Origin: Candidatus Gugararchaeum adminiculabundum
GTDB taxonomy: Archaea > Micrarchaeota > Micrarchaeia > Burarchaeales > Gugararchaeaceae
Length of the DNA: 64,000 bases
Assembly: GCA_902384795.1 (NCBI GenBank)
Contig: CABMDC010000007.1
Coordinates: 79,717-143,716 of the forward strand
Direction: 5' to 3'
The notes beneath the pieces are model-generated. The model saw only the letters and a list, made by a program, of their open reading frames with translations, was not told the DNA's origin and made no database searches. Below are positions 47,459 to 56,445 of the stretch, in pieces (position 1 is the stretch's first letter; every line of letters starts with the position of its first letter). The position numbers were made by a program, and so were the translations under genes.

Positions 47459-48235
47459 CTACTGCTCGAGCAGGCTTCGGAGCTCCCTTCCTTTCTTGAA
47501 CGAAAGGTCGGCGATTTCCAGCAGCTCGTCCTTGGTTACTGCGACAGGGCCGGATTTCTGGCCTGCGCAGATGTGCTCGGGCGTTGTCGCGATTGTCACC
47601 CTGCCTTCCATGGCAGCTTCCTCGGCTAGTGTCGGGTCAAGGAGGAAATGCTTGCCAACTTTGGCAACGGTGCATGCAACAACGGTATTCTTAAGCGGCA
47701 ATTGCCTGTTCGATTCGTCGCTTATGACTTTCTCGTCCTCATACCTTGGCATCTTGGCGTTCATCAGCGCCGCCATTCCTGCGAGCGCGCCCGCGTCAAT
47801 CAGGTTGCCGTCATGGTCGAGTACGTACAAATCAAGGTAAAGCATCCAGACTTTTTCCTCGTTTATGTAGAATGATTTGAAGTCCAGCGTTTCCGAGCTT
47901 CGGATTCCGCGGTCAACCACGCGCGCGAATTCGATCGAGCCTTCACGCGGAGGGCCGGTCTCGAATTTCGGGCTAGCGAGCGGAGGCCATTCGGAATTGG
48001 TTGAGAGGACCCCCTCGGTCGGCTTGTCCGGGTAGGGCGTCCCCACTCCGAATTTGACAGCAGCCAATACCTGGGTTTTCCCAACTATGGCGAGCGCGCT
48101 TCCTTCCGCGCTCTGGAGCACGCCTTTCTCAACCGAGATCGAGCGGTACTCGTCATTCTTCCTTCCATCCTCGCGCTTTCCTTCTGCGAGAAGCCTTGTC
48201 ACATAATCTTTTTTTACAACATCAAGAATGTCCAT
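47459..48235 (-). CDS. rrp42: Exosome subunit Rrp42
   Basis: 258 residues from ATG 48235 (MDILDVVKKDYV), after TTGGTG. RNase PH fold: DGRKNDEYRSISVEKGVLQS, GTPYPDKPTEGVLSTNSEWP, LDLYVLDHDGNLIDAGALAG. It is the non-catalytic partner of Rrp41 in the hexameric ring that degrades RNA 3' to 5'. Twelve bases separate it from rrp41 upstream. Confidence 0.95.
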   Translation of the reverse strand: MDILDVVKKDYVTRLLAEGKREDGRKNDEYRSISVEKGVLQSAEGSALAIVGKTQVLAAVKFGVGTPYPDKPTEGVLSTNSEWPPLASPKFETGPPREGSIEFARVVDRGIRSSETLDFKSFYINEEKVWMLYLDLYVLDHDGNLIDAGALAGMAALMNAKMPRYEDEKVISDESNRQLPLKNTVVACTVAKVGKHFLLDPTLAEEAAMEGRVTIATTPEHICAGQKSGPVAVTKDELLEIADLSFKKGRELRSLLEQ

Positions 48236-48248
48236 GCAAAACACCAAC

Positions 48249-49001
48249 CTAAAGATTCAGGTTCACCCTGGGGGAACCGTTTTTTTCCTCAAAGCTCCTG
48301 AGAAGCGCTTCCTTCTGGAGAACCTTGACTTTTTCCACTGTGCTGATGGAGAGATTGAGCGCGTGCTCGAATTGCTGGCGCGTCAAAAGCCCGTCCATCT
48401 GGAACAGCAAAATTTCCTTGTCCCTCCAGGAAACCGCGACCGGGAAATCGGACTGGCCGTAATTGTCCTCGTCTTTTCCCAGGTCTGCAACAATGTGCTC
48501 CTGGATTTTCCCGGAGGCGACCGCTGCGACCATGTCGCGCATCGGGATTCCCGCGTCTGCGAGCGCAACCGCTGCTGCGGTCACTGCCGCGCACCGTGTG
48601 CCCCCGTCACTCTGGAGAACCTCGATGTAGATTTCGATCATTGTCTTCGGGTACTTGTCCGTGAGAATCAATCCCTCGAAAACTTCGCGGATGACTTTTG
48701 AAAGTTCCGTGCTTCTGCGGGACGGCCCGCTTCGGCTGTGCTCTCCGCTCGAGCAGAACGGCGCCATGTTGTACCTGCATTTCAGCACCGCCTTGTAGGG
48801 ATCGGAATCGTGCTTGGGAATGCATTCACGCGGGCCATATACGCCTGCGAGAACCTTGTTGTTGCCCCATTGGACAAACGCGCTTCCATCGGCACTGTTC
48901 AATACGCCTGCCTGAATTTTCAGGGGGCGCAAATCTTCCACCGTGCGGCCGTCAAGGCGCTTGCCATGGACGAACAGCTCGGGTTTCTCTTTTTCAGTCA
49001 T
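48249..49001 (-). CDS. rrp41: Exosome catalytic subunit Rrp41
   Basis: 250 residues. RNase PH fold with KRLDGRTVEDLRPLKIQAGV, the Arg-rich substrate/phosphate site GEHSRSGPSRRSTELSKVI, and the active-site region DEDNYGQSDFPVAV with the conserved Asp. It phosphorolytically degrades or tails RNA 3' ends. GGTGG precedes the ATG. The leader 49010-49080 is T-rich on the plus strand, A-rich in the transcript. Confidence 0.95.
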   Translation of the reverse strand: MTEKEKPELFVHGKRLDGRTVEDLRPLKIQAGVLNSADGSAFVQWGNNKVLAGVYGPRECIPKHDSDPYKAVLKCRYNMAPFCSSGEHSRSGPSRRSTELSKVIREVFEGLILTDKYPKTMIEIYIEVLQSDGGTRCAAVTAAAVALADAGIPMRDMVAAVASGKIQEHIVADLGKDEDNYGQSDFPVAVSWRDKEILLFQMDGLLTRQQFEHALNLSISTVEKVKVLQKEALLRSFEEKNGSPRVNLNL

Positions 49002-49104
49002 TAAACCACCAATATAAAATTTTCATTTATTTTTTTATTTAATTTTGATTTCTTTTATTTGTTTTTTTTCTTTCAGTTTTATTTTTCAACTTCAATTTTG
49101 TTTT

Positions 49105-49713
49105 CTACTCCGACTCCGCCTCATCCTCTAAAAATTTCTTCACCCTGTCGGTCAAACCCGAAACATGGGCTTCCTGCTCAACCTTCTGGATTGCGCGCAC
49201 CGTGAGCTCGATGTCTCCGCCGCTCATCCAAATCCTTCCGTTCCGTCCGATGTAGACTTCGCTTTTGGTTGAATCGATAATCATATTGACCATGGAATTT
49301 TTCTTGCCAATCACGCGCGGAATTTTCACAGGGGAAACCTCGATCATTTTTCCGCCGGTGAGCCTGCGCGCGTCGGTGAGCGCAACACTGTTCACTTCGT
49401 CAACTTCTGCGATTTTTGCAAACACCACATCGCCCAGCTCGAACTTGTCGCGCGATTCCCTTCCTGAAAGGAACGCGTTGAATGAGGGCGCGATGTTGAT
49501 GTTGTAGCCTGCGAAGCGCACGTCGCAAACCACTCCCACTATATAGTCCTCTGCCCTGGGCAGGTACATTCCTTCAAGCGGAACGGATTTTTTGCCCTCT
49601 TCATCGTAAAGGCTGATTACATCGGCGTATGTTTTGCCGTCATGGATGTAGGTGCCGGGCATCTGCTCGGGCTTGTCCGAAACTTTTTCACCGGGTAAAA
49701 TAATTTTGTTCAT
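49105..49713 (-). CDS. rrp4: Exosome RNA-binding cap subunit Rrp4
   Basis: 202 residues. N-terminal domain MNKIILPGEKVSDKPEQMPG, S1 domain (VGVVCDVRFAGYNINIAPSF) and KH domain (IPRVIGKKNSMVNMIIDSTK, IYIGRNGRIWMSGG). It caps the Rrp41/Rrp42 ring and feeds RNA into it. Start ATG follows GGAGTTGAT. Confidence 0.95.
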   Translation of the reverse strand: MNKIILPGEKVSDKPEQMPGTYIHDGKTYADVISLYDEEGKKSVPLEGMYLPRAEDYIVGVVCDVRFAGYNINIAPSFNAFLSGRESRDKFELGDVVFAKIAEVDEVNSVALTDARRLTGGKMIEVSPVKIPRVIGKKNSMVNMIIDSTKSEVYIGRNGRIWMSGGDIELTVRAIQKVEQEAHVSGLTDRVKKFLEDEAESE

Positions 49714-49749
49714 CTTATCAACTCCAATTAAATGTCATGCGCGTTCGCG

Positions 49750-50442
49750 TTACTTGATTACTTTTGTTTCTACTTTTCCACTTGTGAGCTTGTTTATCCT
49801 GTCGTAGAATTCCCCCTGCAATCCTGCGGGCATTTCAACGACTGCAATTAAACTTCCATCCTTTTGCCATTCCTCTTTCTGGATTCCGCGCTCCTTCAAA
49901 ACCCCGTAGCTCCTTTGGGCGAATTCCGGAGGAACGCGCACCGCAACTTTTATGTGCTCGAACTTGAGCGGAAGCAATGGGCGAAGCGCGCTGACAATTC
50001 CCTCAAGCTGCGCCTCGGGCGCCTTGAAAGGGTCTACGTGAACCCTTGCCTCGTTCATCGCATTCTCAATCCTCTGCGGCGGGTGCGGCGCGCCTGTCTG
50101 CGGGTTTATGCACTCGCGCGCAATGATTGCAACGATCTTTTTTGTTTTCTCCTCGAGGAGCTCCCTTTTCTGCTCGGTTGTGAGAGCCAGGTCTCCCTTC
50201 TGGAGAATTACTTCCGCAATCTTGTAAATGTCCTCGGTGCCAAAAGCTTTTTTGACATCCTCTGATTTGTGGCGCTCGCCCTTGCGGGCGTTCTCGAAAA
50301 CCTCCTCAACCACCAAAATGTTGAGCAGGTCTTTTTTCTTCCCGACCTTGTAATCATAGCCGAGCTTTGGGTCCACCAAAATCTCGAACCGTTTCCCGCC
50401 GTAATCAAGGCGCGCTACCAGTGCAGTATCGAGAGAAGCCAT
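49750..50442 (-). CDS. Ribosome maturation factor SBDS (Sdo1)
   Basis: 230 residues from ATG 50442 (MASLDTALVARLDYGGKRFE). Three-domain SBDS layout: DYKVGKKKDLLNILVVEEVF, TEQKRELLEEKTKKIVAIIA, HVDPFKAPEAQLEGIVSALR, then a ferredoxin-like C-terminus. It assists maturation of the large ribosomal subunit. Adjacent to rrp4 and psmA as in most archaea. Confidence 0.94.
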   Translation of the reverse strand: MASLDTALVARLDYGGKRFEILVDPKLGYDYKVGKKKDLLNILVVEEVFENARKGERHKSEDVKKAFGTEDIYKIAEVILQKGDLALTTEQKRELLEEKTKKIVAIIARECINPQTGAPHPPQRIENAMNEARVHVDPFKAPEAQLEGIVSALRPLLPLKFEHIKVAVRVPPEFAQRSYGVLKERGIQKEEWQKDGSLIAVVEMPAGLQGEFYDRINKLTSGKVETKVIK

Positions 50443-50481
50443 ATCCCACAAACCTTCTTAGTTCGCTGCGCATCTGCGCAC

Positions 50482-51210
50482 TCAAACCTTAGCCATGTAC
50501 TTCTTGATTTCAACATCATTCAGCACGCGGAACTGCTTGGTCTTCTTTGTCGCATAGGCGAGCTCGATGTTCTCCGGCTTGAAAGTTATGTCAGGCAGTT
50601 TCTTCAATGCGCGCAGGGCGAGCGAAATTCCGTCGTCCAGGCTGATTCCTTCCTTGTATTCCTTTTCAAAGAATTCCTCAACCTCTTTTTTGCCTGCGCC
50701 AATCGCATCGGCCTTGTAGCCTGTCATTGCGCCAGAGGGCTCTGCTTCAAAGAGCTTGGGCTCGTCGTCGATTCCTGCAACAAGCAGGGAAACGCCGAAC
50801 GGCCTGATTCCCCCGTACTGAGTATAAACCTGCATCAGATCACAAAGTTCCTTGGTGATTATCTCGATTGAGACCGGCTCGCCATAGGCGATTTTGTGGC
50901 GCTGGGCCTCGAGCCTCGCGATGTCCACGAGCCTTCTCGCGTCCGCGATGAGCCCGCTGGCGGTTGCCGCCACATGGTCGTCAATCTCAAAAACTTTCCT
51001 CATGGAATCCGCCACGAGCAGGTTGGAAACAACGTTCTTGTAGGCCGCGAGCACGACTGCGTCCCCGCAGACTATGCCGACAGCTGTTGCTCCCCGCCTT
51101 ACCGCCTCTTTGGCGTATTCTACCTGGAAAAGCCGCCCGTCCGGGCTGAAGACCGTAATAGCACGGTCATATGCTTGCGGATTCGCTCCTCCGCCGGGAT
51201 ACATTGACAT
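50482..51210 (-). CDS. psmA: Proteasome subunit alpha
   Basis: 242 residues. YDRAITVFSPDGRLFQVEYA is the alpha-type N-terminal signature, with H0 helix, and GGIRPFGVSLLVAGIDDEPK is the central strand pair. Alpha rings gate the 20S core and dock PAN or Cdc48. As first gene of the minus-strand superoperon it is preceded by TATA-like boxes at about 51236 and 51270. Confidence 0.96.
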   Translation of the reverse strand: MSMYPGGGANPQAYDRAITVFSPDGRLFQVEYAKEAVRRGATAVGIVCGDAVVLAAYKNVVSNLLVADSMRKVFEIDDHVAATASGLIADARRLVDIARLEAQRHKIAYGEPVSIEIITKELCDLMQVYTQYGGIRPFGVSLLVAGIDDEPKLFEAEPSGAMTGYKADAIGAGKKEVEEFFEKEYKEGISLDDGISLALRALKKLPDITFKPENIELAYATKKTKQFRVLNDVEIKKYMAKV

Positions 51211-51389
51211 TCAGTCTCACGCTCCAAATATTATATTATCCTAGTATCATTATGTGTCTGATAGAACCAATATATAATTAGTCCTTTTTTTCCGTCAGTT
51301 TACAGGAATGTTTGGGGTTAACATATTTAAATATATATTGCTCCGCAGGCTAAGAACGATTAAATACTCTAAAATACATGAATTACAAC
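51211..51389. promoter_or_regulatory. Divergent promoter region, psmA superoperon and 51390 gene
   Basis: AT-rich stretch. For the minus strand, TAATTATATATTGG and GGATAATATAATATTTGG are TATA candidates for the psmA operon. For the plus strand, ACATATTTAAATATATATTG near 51320-51338 and GATTAAATACTC near 51358 are TATA candidates; the latter is about 28 nt before ATG 51390, which argues for a leaderless start there. Confidence 0.5.
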
Positions 51390-52388
51390 ATGAAAATAGG
51401 GTGGCTCCAGAATGTACGGACTGAACGCAAGGCGGTGTGGAGGGAACATCTGCCTAATATTGAAACTGACGAGGCGACCATAAGTCGGGCATTTTTCCAC
51501 AGAATAGACGGTGGCCTTCAGAAAAGAATCGAAAGAAAGCAGGAGATGAAGGATGGAACAACGATTTCCAGCAGGGATGGGAGAAACAAGTACCTCGGCA
51601 AGCCAGTTAGTCTGGAGTCCAAAGAGGGCGAAGTTGAAACAGAGGATGAATCGCCTAGGCTATGGAATACGTCTCCGCTTTATCATTTGTTCAACTATTT
51701 AGCACTTAAGCTCGCAGGGACTGTTTTTCCTGAAAATTTCGTGAGGGTAAGAAGCTTGCGGGTAATTGAAGAAGAGGGGAAGTTGTTTTCAGTGATTAGC
51801 TCGGACTACGTTGGAGATACAAGCGGAGTGATTGAAAGGAGAAACCTGTCAAAAGGAGAGTTTTATGCTGCGTACTTCGGGGGAAAGAGGCAGGCTGCCT
51901 ATGACCTAAGGGATGCGGCGGATTCCGAGGAAAGAATGAGAACTCCGGGGCTTGTTCAAGCAATAGCTAAAGTGCAGGCAGCAGGGATAATACTGGAGCA
52001 CCCGGAAGCAAACTATCATGTTGATGAAAAAGGGAACGTTGTTTTCTTTGAAGTCAAAAAAATTGACGTGGACGGAATTGTTGGTGCGATAAATAGAATG
52101 CCCGAAGGGAAACAGAAAGATCTTGCGAATATTTATCTGGCAGGAGTTTACATGCTGTTTGTGGAAGCTGAATTTGAAACCATAAAGAGAATCGGCGGCG
52201 CTAGAGGTGCTTGTGTTGAGATGGGATTGTTTGGAGAAACTTCGTTTAATAGATTAGTAAAGATGCTTTCCCTGCAATTCAGGAAAGGGAATTATGAGCT
52301 CCTTGAGAAGAATATTTATGAGTATGTAATTTTTGAATTGCAGCATGAACTCGAGAAAGAAAACAGAGGGTTAAACATTAAAAAATGA
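51390..52388 (+). CDS. Hypothetical protein, 332 aa, possible kinase-like fold
   Basis: ATG 51390 (MKIGWLQNVRTERK) is favoured by the TATA-like box; ATG 51378 is possible. No family recognised with certainty. The segment GIILEHPEANYHVDEKGNVV followed by FFEVKKIDV has the order H..N..(V/L)D..GNVVF.E seen in catalytic loops of atypical small-molecule or protein kinases, but a Gly-rich loop is not evident. Cytoplasmic, no signal peptide. Confidence 0.5.
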   Translation: MKIGWLQNVRTERKAVWREHLPNIETDEATISRAFFHRIDGGLQKRIERKQEMKDGTTISSRDGRNKYLGKPVSLESKEGEVETEDESPRLWNTSPLYHLFNYLALKLAGTVFPENFVRVRSLRVIEEEGKLFSVISSDYVGDTSGVIERRNLSKGEFYAAYFGGKRQAAYDLRDAADSEERMRTPGLVQAIAKVQAAGIILEHPEANYHVDEKGNVVFFEVKKIDVDGIVGAINRMPEGKQKDLANIYLAGVYMLFVEAEFETIKRIGGARGACVEMGLFGETSFNRLVKMLSLQFRKGNYELLEKNIYEYVIFELQHELEKENRGLNIKK

Positions 52389-52447
52389 GAATTAAAAGAA
52401 AAAATAAAGGAAAAAGAAAAGAGCGGACTTCGGTCACTTGTTGTTAT
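52389..52447 (-). terminator. T-rich terminator between convergent genes
   Basis: AATTAAAAGAAAAAATAAAG on the plus strand gives a T-rich tract just after the minus-strand gene stop at 52448, as after the aquaporin and pilin genes. Confidence 0.45.
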
Positions 52448-52717
52448 TTACCTCTTCCTTCTTTTGTGGGATTTGATTTTCTTGGCGGCTTGCTTCTTCG
52501 CAACCTTCTTCTTCGGCCTGGCGAGGATTTCGCTCACTGAAAGCGGTGCAACAATCGCTGTCCCTGCCTCTTCCCCTAGGCTGATTGAAAGGCCAGAACT
52601 CGCGTCATTTGACGGAGCATCCCTCTCCTTCCTGATGTGATCCCAAGCAAGCATGTAAAATATTAAGTCAACTCCCGCTGCCAGGACTACAAGCCCCCAG
52701 AAATATTGGTCTACCAT
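52448..52717 (-). CDS. Small membrane protein with basic C-terminal tail, 89 aa
   Basis: One N-terminal hydrophobic helix (YFWGLVVLAAGVDLIFYMLA), a middle linker and a strongly basic tail (RPKKKVAKKQAAKKIKSHKR). The tail could contact nucleic acid or ribosomes at the membrane. Family not recognised. Confidence 0.55.
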   Translation of the reverse strand: MVDQYFWGLVVLAAGVDLIFYMLAWDHIRKERDAPSNDASSGLSISLGEEAGTAIVAPLSVSEILARPKKKVAKKQAAKKIKSHKRRKR

Positions 52718-52831
52718 AGCTGATCACCAAACCCCTATTTCGCATGAGGTGGTATTTAAATGTTTTCCTTTTTCGCCCTAACTGGAAAGGAGTGGGAGAA
52801 TTGGCGGGGAAGGCGGGGGTAAAACCGGAAA

Positions 52832-54184
52832 CTAGGCGGATTGGCGCTTTGGCTCAAGCAGGGGTTTCACCTTGGAGATAAATGGAATCGGGTCCGGCGG
52901 AGGCTTGGCCAGGATGCCTGCCTCAATCTTTGCATTGATCACCGCAGTATAGTAAAGATCCGCCTGGAGCTGCACAGCGCGCTGGTACATCTGCTTCATT
53001 TCGTCCCTGGAGTAAATGTTCTTGCTTTGGACCACGTCCCAGAAAACATTGGCTAGCACGCTGGTGCCATTGCCGTTTCCAGTGACGAGGTTGTAAAGGG
53101 ATAGCGCCGAATTTTTAATGAAGGATTTTGCTGCGATGAATGCTGTTTCAAGAGTTTTTCTGGATTTGCTTTTCGGCTTGATTTTCTCCATCTCCTGCTT
53201 TTTTTGCGTATACTTGTCATGGGAGAATTTGGCTTCCTGCTCATACCTTTGGGCAATGCCCTGGCTTCCGCCATAGATGTATTTCGGGGTAGTCGCCAGG
53301 CTCGGCTTGTTGCGCTTTTTCGCGAACAGGAGTTCGAGCGCCCCGTGCGAGGCAGGATCCGGCGAGACCCATTCCCAGCCAACGAATTTCCCAACCGCAT
53401 GGTGTGGGATGATTATGTCCGCTGCGATGTGCCCGAGATTTCCTGCGTATTTGCTTGCCCAATCTTTCGGGTCGCCATCCGCGGCTTTTTTGGAAGGCTG
53501 CGGTTTCATTTGATCTGAAAGGTTCGCAACCAATTGCTCGTAATTGAGGATAAGCGCGTGAAGCCCATAGCCCTTGTACCTCTGTTCCTGGTAAATCCTT
53601 TTCCAAAGGTCGCTGATGCCGGCAAGCGGCCGGGGTTTGCCCGGGTGCATTTTTCTCGGGTTTGCGATTGCATCGGGATTGTAATTCTGGTTTGCGCCGC
53701 CGTGGATTATTTCTTTTTCAGGGGAATGGCCAAAATGCACATCCTGGGTGATTGCTTCCCAGTCGGGCTGGGTGTTTGCAAGCAGGAATTTGCCCACATG
53801 AATGAACTCCTTGAGCTCAAGAACAATGCTGAGCGAATCCGAACCCAGCTCCTTGTGGGTGTTGTGCAAAGGGACTTTCGCATCAAGCAGCTTGGAGATG
53901 TACGCTGCCAGCTCAGGGTGGTCGTGTTCGATTGTCAGAAGCAGCTTTTGCCAGGACTGCCTTGCCTGGGCGAGTTCCTCTCGGGTCAAGGGCATTATTT
54001 CGGTGAATATGGAAGAATGGCCGTTCATCTTGTCTATGTCCTTTGGCCGGATTGCCAAAAAGCCGCGCTGGTCGAAAATCAGTTGATAGGGGAGTGGCTT
54101 GTCCCTTAGATGGGACGGCAATGGGGGTATCTTAGTGAAGTCTGCCGACGCAGGGGCCCGGTTCTCCCTAGTTACCACTTTCAT
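52832..54184 (-). CDS. Hypothetical protein, 450 aa
   Basis: No family recognised. Mostly helical and charged, with His-rich motifs (QDVHFGHSPEKEIIHGG, AADIIIPHHAVGKFVGWEW) that could bind metal. No signal peptide or membrane helix. A minus-strand TATA-like GCTATTTATACC lies about 25-30 nt before ATG 54184, so it is a leaderless single gene divergent from the caspase-like gene. Confidence 0.6.
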   Translation of the reverse strand: MKVVTRENRAPASADFTKIPPLPSHLRDKPLPYQLIFDQRGFLAIRPKDIDKMNGHSSIFTEIMPLTREELAQARQSWQKLLLTIEHDHPELAAYISKLLDAKVPLHNTHKELGSDSLSIVLELKEFIHVGKFLLANTQPDWEAITQDVHFGHSPEKEIIHGGANQNYNPDAIANPRKMHPGKPRPLAGISDLWKRIYQEQRYKGYGLHALILNYEQLVANLSDQMKPQPSKKAADGDPKDWASKYAGNLGHIAADIIIPHHAVGKFVGWEWVSPDPASHGALELLFAKKRNKPSLATTPKYIYGGSQGIAQRYEQEAKFSHDKYTQKKQEMEKIKPKSKSRKTLETAFIAAKSFIKNSALSLYNLVTGNGNGTSVLANVFWDVVQSKNIYSRDEMKQMYQRAVQLQADLYYTAVINAKIEAGILAKPPPDPIPFISKVKPLLEPKRQSA

Positions 54185-54274
54185 GTATATATTACCACAT
54201 AACTGGTATAAATAGCTACCTAATACGACGGATGACGAGGATCGAACGAGGGAGACTGCTAGAGAGGGACGGGA

Positions 54275-54286
54275 GGATTAAATATC
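54275..54286 (+). promoter_or_regulatory. TATA box of the caspase-like gene
   Basis: GGATTAAATATC lies about 22-33 nt before ATG 54308, giving a leaderless start. Confidence 0.5.
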
Positions 54287-54307
54287 GCTTTTGGAGTAAT
54301 ATAGTGC

Positions 54308-56026
54308 ATGCCTGAAACGTACCTGGTGCAGGGAACTCTCGAAGAGGGAAAAAAGAAGCAGAAAACCGACTTGAAGAATGTGATACCTGCGAAAAAAACG
54401 CTGGGGGACAGGACTATCGACTATTTGACCACGCATCTAGATAGCGGGCTGACTGCGGGCATGCGCTCAGGATTGGCGCTGAAAATGGCTGTGAAAAAGC
54501 CCTACTTTTTCAGCAGGAAGAACATTGAGGGGCTGCTTGAAGGGATGAAAAACCCGAAAGCGATTGAGAACTGCGATTTCGCGCTGGGATGGCTGCACAG
54601 GGAAAGGCCGGACCTTTTCCGCAAAGGTGACGGAGAGAGGATGGGCAAGCTGGAACAGGAAAACCAGGCATACTGGAAGCGCGCGAATGAAAAGAAGAAT
54701 GCAAAGGTTCCGCTCAAACAGAGAATTAAAGACAGGGGGATGAAACAGCTTGCCAAGAATTTGGAAAACGGGGCATTGGCGGCTGCGAGCGCAGCAACGC
54801 TGGTTAGTTTGGCGGTGGACCACCCGGAGAAGTTCAAAAAAGAGCAGATTCGGCAGATTGCCGCAGGCATGAAGAATGAGAAAAGCGCTGAAGATTGCGC
54901 GCGCATATTGGCCTGGCTCTCTGATTCAAGGCCGGAATTATTTGGAAGAAAGGATGTTGAGCTGATTATTGCAGGGCTGAAAAGCAAGAAATGCGCGGAG
55001 AATTGCGCTGCGGCATTGAGTTATTTGGCTGATTTGAGATCCGAGTTGTTTGAAAAAAAAGACATTGAACCGATTATTGCGGGGATGAAAAATAAGGAGA
55101 ATCCGGGGGGATGCGCGGCCGTATTGAATTGGCTGGCAAATAAAAAACCGGAATGGCTTAGCTCGGAAAACAAACAGGATATTCTGGAGAGTGTAAAAAA
55201 TCATGGCGGATGGGAAATGCACAGGACAGTGATAGACGTGATTTATGCGATAAACAACAAAGATGATGGAACTGCGGAGAAAATTGCCTGGCAGGCTGAA
55301 AAGGCCAACTTTTCCAATATTGATGGAAAATATGCCGGCAAACTGAGAAGTGAATTCAATATAGAATATGCGCTCCGCTATCCCGAATCAATTTTGGAAG
55401 AAATGGTTTCCAAATCCGGGAAAAAAGATGACAGGCCGATTGCGCTGGTTGCATACCCTAAAAATGACTGGAACGGCTCCCTGTACAATAGTTATGCGAC
55501 GCTTGCGGCTTTGAAAAAGGCAGGGTTCCGGGTAATGGTTTTTGAGAGCGGAAACCAGGATGAGTATGGCAGGATGGGAACTGAATTGACGAAGAGATAT
55601 GGAAAGGCTTCGCTGCTGGTGCTTGTGGAACATAGCAATGAAGAGTCGATTTTGCTAGGGAAGACGTTCGACGTGAGCGACAGGGGCAATCTGGATATGC
55701 ATGACACGGGCATTTATCATACAATGACCGGGTGGCTCACGCGCAGCGCAAAAATTGTGATTAACGCATGCGATGCTGGGAAAGGAAAGGAGAATATTGC
55801 AAGGACGATTTCCATTTATACGGGAGCAAACGAAGTGGATGTTTTTGCATCGGATCAGGCAGCCGGGCAGATGAATGTTTTCACGCGCAAAAGAGCTGAT
55901 GGAAAGCCGGAACTGGTGACAATCAGCTACGCTGACGGCCATGTGGTCAAGTATCACGCAGGGGTTAGGGTCGCCAGCGCCAAAACCACCGAGACCAAAG
56001 TTGCGAGCTCTAAAAGTGAGGAATAG
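54308..56026 (+). CDS. Helical-repeat protein with C-terminal caspase-like domain
   Basis: 572 residues. Four helical repeats of about 39 residues share the pattern (K)..I..I..GMKN.K..E.C...L.WL....P.LF (for example QIRQIAAGMKNEKSAEDCAR, VELIIAGLKSKKCAENCAAA). The C-terminal part (RPIALVAYPKNDWNGSLYNS, LAALKKAGFRVMVFES, ASLLVLVEHSNEES, SAKIVINACDAGKG) follows the caspase/CHAT fold, with His442 and Cys488 as catalytic-dyad candidates. It would be a cysteine protease or peptidase-like switch with a repeat sensor. The His is followed by Ser, not the usual Gly, so activity is uncertain. No signal peptide. Confidence 0.68.
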   Translation: MPETYLVQGTLEEGKKKQKTDLKNVIPAKKTLGDRTIDYLTTHLDSGLTAGMRSGLALKMAVKKPYFFSRKNIEGLLEGMKNPKAIENCDFALGWLHRERPDLFRKGDGERMGKLEQENQAYWKRANEKKNAKVPLKQRIKDRGMKQLAKNLENGALAAASAATLVSLAVDHPEKFKKEQIRQIAAGMKNEKSAEDCARILAWLSDSRPELFGRKDVELIIAGLKSKKCAENCAAALSYLADLRSELFEKKDIEPIIAGMKNKENPGGCAAVLNWLANKKPEWLSSENKQDILESVKNHGGWEMHRTVIDVIYAINNKDDGTAEKIAWQAEKANFSNIDGKYAGKLRSEFNIEYALRYPESILEEMVSKSGKKDDRPIALVAYPKNDWNGSLYNSYATLAALKKAGFRVMVFESGNQDEYGRMGTELTKRYGKASLLVLVEHSNEESILLGKTFDVSDRGNLDMHDTGIYHTMTGWLTRSAKIVINACDAGKGKENIARTISIYTGANEVDVFASDQAAGQMNVFTRKRADGKPELVTISYADGHVVKYHAGVRVASAKTTETKVASSKSEE

Positions 56027-56136
56027 CCTGGGATGCTATAGGATCAGTCAAAAAGGTTGCATCTTTGCTCGATGATTCCGCCTACGAGATGAAATACCCG
56101 CCTGACGGCGGGGTTCTGTTCCCCTGCTTTTTCAAG

Positions 56137-56367
56137 TTACAGGAATTCCGGGGCTTTTTTGTTTTTTATTCCCTGCGCCAGTTCAATGGATATGCAGGTC
56201 AAATTGTTGGAATCAAGGCCAAGGGCACCGGGGGAGCGGCGGATCTGGTTTAGGATGAAATCTGGCCCAAGAGCCCGGACGCATAATCTGCCGCTGAATT
56301 CGCAGCCGCCTTGGCCATGCGGCCCGGAACGCTTGTAGCAGTTTCCATTTTGTATTTTCAATGACAT
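56137..56367 (-). CDS. Possible small Cys-containing protein, 76 aa
   Basis: Within the 419-base gap 56027-56445. A minus-strand CTATTTATGG box lies about 28 nt upstream of ATG 56367, the same form as the box before the 54184 gene, which supports expression. The protein has four cysteines (CYKRSGPHGQGGCEFSGRLC and NLTCIS). No family recognised; a plus-strand ORF at 56065-56253 overlaps and is the alternative. Confidence 0.35.
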   Translation of the reverse strand: MSLKIQNGNCYKRSGPHGQGGCEFSGRLCVRALGPDFILNQIRRSPGALGLDSNNLTCISIELAQGIKNKKAPEFL

Positions 56368-56445
56368 AGGATAAATTGCCTGGGCCGCGCCATAAATAGA
56401 ATTGTGAAAGAGTTATTCGGAGAGGAATTTTTCCGAATTTCCTGC

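Noticed and set aside
56075-56106. Box C/D guide RNA (ATGAT ... GATGAAA ... CTGA)
   Set aside because: The C box is not a match to RTGATGA in the correct place and the spacing of the boxes is wrong.
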